DNA from: Acidobacteriota bacterium | Lineage (GTDB): Bacteria > Acidobacteriota > Vicinamibacteria > Vicinamibacterales > UBA2999 | Direction of reading: 5' to 3' | NCBI GenBank assembly: GCA_020851835.1 | Contig: JADZBZ010000037.1 | Location: forward strand, 1 to 12,250 | DNA: 12,250 nt | Shown: positions 7,727 to 12,250 of the stretch, piece by piece | Numbering within the stretch: the stretch's first letter is position 1 | How the letters are laid out: the number at the start of each line of letters is the position of its first letter | Notes under the pieces: generated by a model | Database searches by the model: none | What the model was told of the DNA's origin: nothing | What the model saw: only the letters and a program-made list of their open reading frames with translations | Made by a program: the position numbers and the translations under genes

Positions 7727-10405
7727 GTGCGGGTCGTGATGGCGCGCGCCGTACCCCTAGCGCTGGCCTCGCTCGCCGGCCTGGCCGCGTGGCTGTCCCT
7801 CGGCATCCTGGCCGTCGTGGACCGGGCCGGCGGTGCCCGCGTGGGTGCCCTGCCGCCATGGTGGTTGCTCGGCGTGCTGGTCGGTCTCTTCGCCGCCGCC
7901 GTGGCGATCCGCCGGTGGTCCACGGCCCGTGTGCTTCCCCTGGCTCTGACGCTCCTGCCGTGCCTGCCCTGGCTTCCGGGCCGGGTCCCGGCGGCGTTCC
8001 TCATTTGGTACGGCCCACTCGCGTCGGTCGTCTGGCTGTTCGTGGCGCTGGGCCTGGCGGCGCCGGTGCTGGTGCGACCCGGGTTGTGGCGGTGGGCGAC
8101 GCACCCCTCGCGCGCACCGTGGCTGGCGGCGACCGCGGCCATCGTGCTCTTCGGGGCTGGTGCGCTCGCGCTCCAGTCCCGCTTGCCCGCCGGAGACGAG
8201 CCGCACTACCTGGTCATCACGCAGAGCCTGCTCTCCGATGGCGACTTGCGAATCGAGAACAACCACCTGCGGGGGGAGTACTTCCCCTACTTCAGCGGCG
8301 AGTTGCGGCCCGACTACTTGCAGCGTGGACAGGACGGGCAGATCTACTCGATCCACCCGCCGGGACTGCCCGTCGTGCTGGCGCCCGCCTTCGCCCTGGG
8401 CGGTTATCCGGCCAGCGTCGTCATGATGATTGCGCTGTCGGCACTCGGCGTCGGCTTGTTGTGGACCACGGTGTGGCGCCTCACCACGAGCGCGTCGGCC
8501 GCGTGGCTGGCTGCCGGCGGCTGGGCCCTGGGCGCCCCGGCGTACTTCCACGCGTTTACCCTCTACCCCGATGGGCTCGGAGCGGTCGGCACCATCGGCG
8601 GCTTGTGGCTGCTCGTGCGGCTCGAACGCGGACCGGAGTTGAGTCGGCGCGCCCTGGCCGGCGCGGGCGCCACGCTGGCGGCACTGCCGTGGCTCCACAC
8701 CCGCTTCGCGATGATCGCGGCGGTCATCGGAGCGGCGGCGGCCGCGCGGCTCCTCATGCGCGGCGATCGCCGGCGCGTGATCGGCGTGCTGATGGCCGCC
8801 CCGGTGCTGTCGGCGGCGATTTGGTTCGGGTATTTCTGGGTGATCTGGGGGACGCCCAACCCGGCCGCGCCCTACGGCCACTACACGCAGAGCGCGTGGT
8901 CGAACCTGGCGCCGGGGCTCCCCGGCCTCCTCGTCGATCAGCAGTTCGGACTCGTGACCAACGCCCCCCTGTACGCGCTCGCCTTCCTCGGGATGGTCTC
9001 CCTGGCGCGCTGCCATCCGCGGCTGGCAGTCGAACTTGCGCTGCTGGTCGTGCCCTACGCGCTGGCGGTCGCCTCGTATCGCATGTGGTGGGCGGGATTG
9101 AGCGCTCCGGCGCGATTCCTCGTGGCGGTGCTGCCCGCCGCCGCGTTGCCGCTCGGGGTGCTCTGGTCGAGGGCCGGGGCTGGTATCCGCGCTGTGGCGC
9201 TCGTGCTGCTGGCGCTCGGAGCGCTGATGCTCATCCCGCGCATCGGCGTGGATAAAGGCGCCTTGCTGTACAACGCCCGCGACGGGGTCGACCTGATGCT
9301 CGACTGGGTCAATCGCAGCGTGAACCTCCCGCTCGCCTGGCCCAGCCTGCACCGCGACGCACCGGCGGCCGCCCTGGGAGATGCGGCGATTTGGGTGGTG
9401 GCCGGCGGCTTGCTGGGAGTCGTGGCGCTCGGGCTATCCCGACGCTTCGGAGGCGCCTGGACCTGGGTGTCTGGCGCCGCGGCGGCAACGGTGATGGTCG
9501 CCTCGACCGTCGTGTGGAACCGCCATGACGGCGGCGCGTTCACCCCGAACACCTCGGCGCTCGACCTCGTGCAGCGGTGGCCTTCGTCCTGGCACGCCGT
9601 CGGCTGGCAGTCGCGGCCTGTCCGGCGGCTGCGGGTGGCCGACGTCCCAGCGCGCCTCCAGTTGACCAGCGCGCTACGCGGGCCGGCGCGAACGGGCCCG
9701 CCACCGCTGTTTGCGGCGCCGCTTGTGCCAGCCGGCGACTACGAGGTGGTCCTCACCGGAGTTCGCCAGCCCGAAGGGCGCCTGAGCGTGCTGGTGGGGC
9801 GGTCCCGACAGCCCATCGATATTCTCGACCTCAACGGCCAGACTCAGCCCGGCGCCCTCGTGCTCCATCTGCCGGTCCGCGCGCAGGCCCTCACGATTAC
9901 CGCGGACGCGCGGGCGACGCAAACCGTCTCGGCGGCCGTCCTCAGGCCACGGCTGACCCGCGACAACGAGGCAGGCGCGGCGGGCACGGCCCGTCGCGCG
10001 TCGCGCTACGGTGACCTTCGCGTGTTCTTTCTGGACGACGATGCGTTCATGGAGCCGCCCGGGTTCTGGACCCGCGCCGAGTCGGTGGCCGACATGGTGA
10101 TCGACATCCGGAGGCTCGACTCCCGATCCCCCGCCGTGCCGCCTGCGCTCATCGTCCGTGCCGGGGCGGTGGCGACCACCGCCACGCTCTCGACTGGATC
10201 CTGGGTGCAGGCGCTCGCACTGGGACCGGGCGAATCTCGGTTGGTCACCTTGCCGCCACTCGAGAACGCCGGCGCCTGGCGGGTTCGCATCGAATCGGGA
10301 ATGGGCTTCCGTCCCGGTGAACACGAGCCCGGCAGCCGGGACTTCCGCAACCTGGGCGTGTGGGTGGAGGTTGCCCCGGCGAGCGGGGTTGACGTTCAAC
10401 CCTAG
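7727..10405 (+). CDS. Large GT-39/ArnT-like membrane glycosyltransferase with soluble C-terminal beta-rich region
   Basis: An 892-residue protein counted from GTG 7727; ATG at 7739, four codons later, is an equally good start and neither has a ribosome site. The first 600 residues are multi-pass membrane. The loop GDEPHYL (D157-Y161) is the acidic motif after an early helix that carries the catalytic Asp in ArnT/PMT-type GT-C enzymes; HPPGLP (H210-P215) and WWAGLSAPARFL (from W454) are further family hallmarks. The expected role is transfer of a sugar from a polyprenyl-phosphate donor on the periplasmic side; the acceptor is unknown. The last hydrophobic segments are near 550-597. The remaining roughly 290 residues are soluble, with two apparent beta-sandwich units (about 640-755 and 760-890), the second ending in GFRPG...DFRNLGVWVEV (860-882). 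This is longer than plain ArnT-like proteins (roughly 550). It is probably cotranscribed with the methyltransferase. Confidence 0.88.
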   Translation: MRVVMARAVPLALASLAGLAAWLSLGILAVVDRAGGARVGALPPWWLLGVLVGLFAAAVAIRRWSTARVLPLALTLLPCLPWLPGRVPAAFLIWYGPLASVVWLFVALGLAAPVLVRPGLWRWATHPSRAPWLAATAAIVLFGAGALALQSRLPAGDEPHYLVITQSLLSDGDLRIENNHLRGEYFPYFSGELRPDYLQRGQDGQIYSIHPPGLPVVLAPAFALGGYPASVVMMIALSALGVGLLWTTVWRLTTSASAAWLAAGGWALGAPAYFHAFTLYPDGLGAVGTIGGLWLLVRLERGPELSRRALAGAGATLAALPWLHTRFAMIAAVIGAAAAARLLMRGDRRRVIGVLMAAPVLSAAIWFGYFWVIWGTPNPAAPYGHYTQSAWSNLAPGLPGLLVDQQFGLVTNAPLYALAFLGMVSLARCHPRLAVELALLVVPYALAVASYRMWWAGLSAPARFLVAVLPAAALPLGVLWSRAGAGIRAVALVLLALGALMLIPRIGVDKGALLYNARDGVDLMLDWVNRSVNLPLAWPSLHRDAPAAALGDAAIWVVAGGLLGVVALGLSRRFGGAWTWVSGAAAATVMVASTVVWNRHDGGAFTPNTSALDLVQRWPSSWHAVGWQSRPVRRLRVADVPARLQLTSALRGPARTGPPPLFAAPLVPAGDYEVVLTGVRQPEGRLSVLVGRSRQPIDILDLNGQTQPGALVLHLPVRAQALTITADARATQTVSAAVLRPRLTRDNEAGAAGTARRASRYGDLRVFFLDDDAFMEPPGFWTRAESVADMVIDIRRLDSRSPAVPPALIVRAGAVATTATLSTGSWVQALALGPGESRLVTLPPLENAGAWRVRIESGMGFRPGEHEPGSRDFRNLGVWVEVAPASGVDVQP

Positions 10406-11235
10406 AAGCGAATCACGCCGGAGAGATAGAGGCCCTTGAACTTCAGCGTGCCGGTGTCGTTGTCGGCCCGGTAGAAGACGTCGACCGACCGGTACCCGAC
10501 GGTTGCCCCGACGTTGTTGGTGAAGTTCACCGTGCCGTACACGTCGATGTCGGTGTACTTGCCTTCGTAATCCTCGCTCAGGTTGTCGGGCACCTTGAAG
10601 AACGACACCTCACCGCCGATGGCGACGTTACGGGCCACGTAGCCGCGGCCGACCAAGCCGATGGTGGGGATGGGCGCCACGGCGGTCGTGTATTCCGGCC
10701 CGATCGGGCTCAACAGCTCGATGTTCACGTCGGTGTATTTCACGTCGAACAGCACGCCGGCGAACCCGCGGCTGCGATGCACGAAGTCGTACTCGTAGCC
10801 GAAGCGGTAGGTCTTGAAGTCGGCATTCGTGTTGACGGGGAGCCCGACCCGGTAGCGCTGGCCGTTGAAGACGAACTCGCGCTGGATGACGGTCTCGGCG
10901 GCGTACTTGATCGGCAGGTACTCGATGCGGAACTTGTGCTTGATCGCGGGTCGCAGGACGATGTCCAGCTTGCCCAGGCGCTTCTTCTCGATGCCGAGGT
11001 CCGTCACCAGGTCTACGTCGGTGCCGAGGATGCCGAGCGACTCCGAATTCACGATCAGCGACGGGTCGGCGTCCCACCAGCCGTACGACACCTCGACGTG
11101 ATAGTCCTCGCCAATGGCCGGCGGCGCCGCCGGTCTGAACTGCGCGGAGGCACTCTGCGCGCCCAGCGCCATGACGGCCGCCATTGTGACCACGCGGCCC
11201 ATCCCGAGCACGCGCACCATTCCCGTCTGCGACAT
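10402..11235 (-). CDS. Putative outer-membrane beta-barrel protein
   Basis: A 277-residue secreted protein, beginning at ATG 11235 with GGTGGA 6 nt upstream. Residues 1-31 are a Sec signal peptide: Met/Arg-containing n-region, hydrophobic VVTMAAVMALG core, and an SASA|QF cleavage site after A31. The mature part alternates hydrophobic and polar residues in beta-strand fashion with short turns and many aromatic girdle residues (YRFGYEYDF, VEVSYGWW). It ends GLYLSGVIRF, a C-terminal Phe as recognised by the BAM assembly machinery. About eight to ten strands fit the length. I do not recognise a specific family, and a transport, lipid-modifying or structural role cannot be told apart. The upstream frame to 11304 is rejected because it puts non-signal residues before the signal peptide and runs into the hairpin region. 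Its stop overlaps the convergent glycosyltransferase stop. Confidence 0.82.
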   Translation of the reverse strand: MSQTGMVRVLGMGRVVTMAAVMALGAQSASAQFRPAAPPAIGEDYHVEVSYGWWDADPSLIVNSESLGILGTDVDLVTDLGIEKKRLGKLDIVLRPAIKHKFRIEYLPIKYAAETVIQREFVFNGQRYRVGLPVNTNADFKTYRFGYEYDFVHRSRGFAGVLFDVKYTDVNIELLSPIGPEYTTAVAPIPTIGLVGRGYVARNVAIGGEVSFFKVPDNLSEDYEGKYTDIDVYGTVNFTNNVGATVGYRSVDVFYRADNDTGTLKFKGLYLSGVIRF

Positions 11236-11241
11236 GAGCAG

Positions 11242-11247
11242 TCCACC
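11242..11247 (-). promoter_or_regulatory. Ribosome binding site of the barrel gene
   Basis: GGTGGA on the minus strand, 6 nt before ATG 11235. It is moderate in quality but correctly spaced, and it supports this start over the ATG at 11220, which has no properly spaced site. Confidence 0.4.
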
Positions 11248-11276
11248 AGCCCCGGTTCTATTGCCGAAACGCAGTT

Positions 11277-11338
11277 GGCCGCTGGATCGCGGCCTTACCG
11301 GCAAGGGGGTGCCGGTTCGTCCGAGTGGGCGTCGGACG
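11277..11338 (-). promoter_or_regulatory. Three tandem perfect stem-loops in the leader of the barrel gene
   Basis: Three adjacent inverted repeats fill 62 bp. Hairpin A is ggccgc/gcggcc (11277-11282 and 11289-11294, 6-nt loop). Hairpin B is accggca/tgccggt (11297-11303 and 11310-11316, 6-nt loop). Hairpin C is cgtccga/tcggacg (11318-11324 and 11332-11338, 7-nt loop). All stems are perfect; A and B are 2 nt apart, B and C 1 nt. On the minus strand they would form the 5' half of the barrel mRNA leader, if transcription starts near 11337. Loop B then reads CCCCCT, and GGGG at 11250-11253 just before the ribosome site could pair with it. No T-run follows, so a simple terminator for cstA is less likely. 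Could be an mRNA-stabilising leader, a cis-regulator, or a REP-like element. Confidence 0.5.
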
Positions 11339-11343
11339 CGTTA

Positions 11344-11352
11344 AGCATACCA
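11344..11352 (-). promoter_or_regulatory. Candidate extended -10 promoter of the barrel gene
   Basis: On the minus strand TGGTATGCT matches the extended -10 pattern TGnTAtnnT (TATGCT keeps 4 of 6 consensus bases including first T, A and last T). It sits in the least GC-rich part of the gap. The transcript would begin about 11336-11338, right at the first hairpin, giving a leader of about 100 nt. No -35 match is seen at the standard spacing, as extended -10 promoters can tolerate. Confidence 0.4.
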
Positions 11353-11375
11353 GAATTGAATCCACGCGCGACCGC

Positions 11376-11398
11376 CAATCGCCAGATTCGTCAATCGC
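11376..11398. repeat. Short direct repeat pair, possible activator site
   Basis: CAATCGC occurs at 11376-11382 and again at 11392-11398 (GCGATTG twice on the minus strand), repeat to repeat 16 bp. Relative to the proposed promoter it spans roughly -39 to -61, where an activator such as a response regulator could bind. The second copy ends one base before the cstA stop codon. At 7 bp the repeat could be chance. Confidence 0.2.
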
Positions 11399-12250
11399 TC
11401 AATTCTCCGTCTTCGTCGCCAGTTGACGCCCGTTGCCGAGCACGGACGCCCACTTGCTGATGGCCTGCGCCAGGATCACCACGGCGCAGATCATCATGGC
11501 CACGGTACAGATGGTGAGGACCCAGCCCTGGACGTGGGTGTCCGGGTCGGGACCCACGGCGAGAGGATAGAAGCTGTCCACGACGTTCAGGTAGCCGCCG
11601 TACAGCGTATTGGTGGCCAGGAAGGCCAGCGGCAGCGCCGTGACCCACGTGTACTTCGTCAGGCTCATGTTGATGAGGATGGTCGTCGCCGTCGCCAGTG
11701 CTACCGAGGCGAGCAACTGATTGGCCACGCCGAACATCGGCCAGATCGTGTCGATTTCGCCGGTGTAGATGAAATAGCTCCACGATGCCACCAGCAGGCT
11801 CGTGGCGATCATCGCACCCGGCAGCCAGTCCTTCTGGCCGAACCTGGGAAACGCCATGCCGAGGAACTCCTGCAGGAGAAACCGGCCGACGCGCGTGCCC
11901 GAGTCGATGGTGGTCAGAATGAAGAGCGCCTCGAACATGATGGCGAAGTGATACCAGTACGCCAGCAGCCCCCGCATGCCGGGCATGGCCGAGAAGATTT
12001 GCGCCATGCCGACAGCCAGCGAGACCGCGCCGCCCGTGCGGCCCGTAACCGTTTCGCCGACCGCGGCTTCGATGCCGCCCAGGTGGACCGGCACCATCTG
12101 GACCCCCCCGAAGTGGAGTGTGGCGTACTGTTCGGCCGGTACGTTGATGGCGAAGTAGTCGCCCGGCTCCATCGCGCTCGCAGCCACGAGCGCCATGATG
12201 CCCACCAGACACTCGATGAGCATGGCGCCGTAGCCAATCGGCCGGATGTC
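11399..12250 (-). CDS. cstA: Carbon starvation protein A (CstA), C-terminal part, truncated by the window edge
   Basis: An inner-membrane transporter of the CstA family, whose characterised members move peptides or pyruvate. The frame stays open through base 12250, giving DIRPIGYGAMLIEC before the internal Met at 12223; the conserved GYGAMLxE and ALVAASAMEPGDYF motifs show that this Met is internal and the gene continues to the right. About 283 residues are present, roughly the last 40 percent of a typical 600-700-residue protein. Further family features are MPGMRGLLAYWYHFAIMFEALFILTTIDSGTRVGRF-type sequence (the FALFILTTID-like helix), IDTIWPMFGVANQLLA and the TKYTWVT segment. Several strongly hydrophobic helices lie along it and the end is short and polar (KTEN). 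It reads toward the barrel gene, with a 163-bp gap, so read-through is possible but not required. Confidence 0.95.
   Translation of the reverse strand, partial: DIRPIGYGAMLIECLVGIMALVAASAMEPGDYFAINVPAEQYATLHFGGVQMVPVHLGGIEAAVGETVTGRTGGAVSLAVGMAQIFSAMPGMRGLLAYWYHFAIMFEALFILTTIDSGTRVGRFLLQEFLGMAFPRFGQKDWLPGAMIATSLLVASWSYFIYTGEIDTIWPMFGVANQLLASVALATATTILINMSLTKYTWVTALPLAFLATNTLYGGYLNVVDSFYPLAVGPDPDTHVQGWVLTICTVAMMICAVVILAQAISKWASVLGNGRQLATKTEN

Noticed and set aside
7757..9352. 531-codon minus-strand frame opposite the large glycosyltransferase
   Set aside because: The composition is dominated by Arg, Gln, His and Gly with no hydrophobic core. The opposite strand carries clear GT-C motifs and membrane helices.
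11236..11304. Longer start of the barrel protein at 11304
   Set aside because: It would place 23 arginine- and glycine-rich residues before a complete signal peptide and run into the hairpin region. ATG 11235 has a spaced ribosome site.
11318..11338. Hairpin C as an intrinsic terminator for cstA
   Set aside because: No T-run follows the stem on the minus strand, and it is 60 nt past the stop. It fits better as part of the three-hairpin leader, although a Rho-independent role without a U-tract cannot be excluded.
1..12250. CRISPR arrays, insertion sequences, prophage genes, tRNA or rRNA
   Set aside because: No regularly spaced repeats, terminal inverted repeats with transposase, phage proteins or RNA-gene sequences were seen on either strand. 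Gene density and composition are uniform.

Overview
This 12.25 kb window is very GC-rich and almost fully coding. It reads as the chromosome of a Gram-negative-type (two-membrane) bacterium: there is a C-terminal-Phe outer-membrane barrel with a signal peptide, a Slt-type murein transglycosylase and a CstA transporter. The GC content and the style of the large GT-C-like membrane proteins fit an environmental Acidobacteriota, perhaps Vicinamibacteria. That placement is an impression from protein style, not a marker-gene result. I see no tRNA, rRNA, CRISPR array, insertion sequence or prophage gene.

Layout from left to right. (1) At 1-2046 (+) lies the 3' part of a soluble lytic transglycosylase with a TPR-rich body and a C-terminal SLT domain. 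(2) Convergent to it, 2092-6931 (-) is a tight run of three paralogous multi-pass membrane proteins. They are transcribed from the 6931 end and joined by a 34-nt and a 1-nt overlap. All three share a short set of loop motifs that look like a GT-C glycosyltransferase-type fold. (3) A 41-bp divergent gap separates them from a rightward pair: a SAM-dependent methyltransferase (6973-7722) and, 4 nt later, a large GT-39/ArnT-like membrane glycosyltransferase (7727-10405) with a long soluble C-terminal beta-rich region. (4) That gene meets, stop to stop on a shared CTAG, a leftward outer-membrane beta-barrel gene (10402-11235). (5) Upstream of the barrel gene is a 163-bp gap with three back-to-back perfect stem-loops, an extended -10 and a pair of direct repeats. 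(6) At 11399-12250 (-) is the C-terminal part of cstA, which runs off the right edge.

The central 2092-10405 block looks like an envelope or extracellular-glycan module: four polytopic GT-C-like proteins plus a methyltransferase, in two divergent units sharing one short intergenic region. The flanking transglycosylase and barrel also act in the envelope, but nothing in the sequence proves they share a pathway. The least explained items are the triplicated GT-C-like family and the triple-hairpin leader before the barrel gene.
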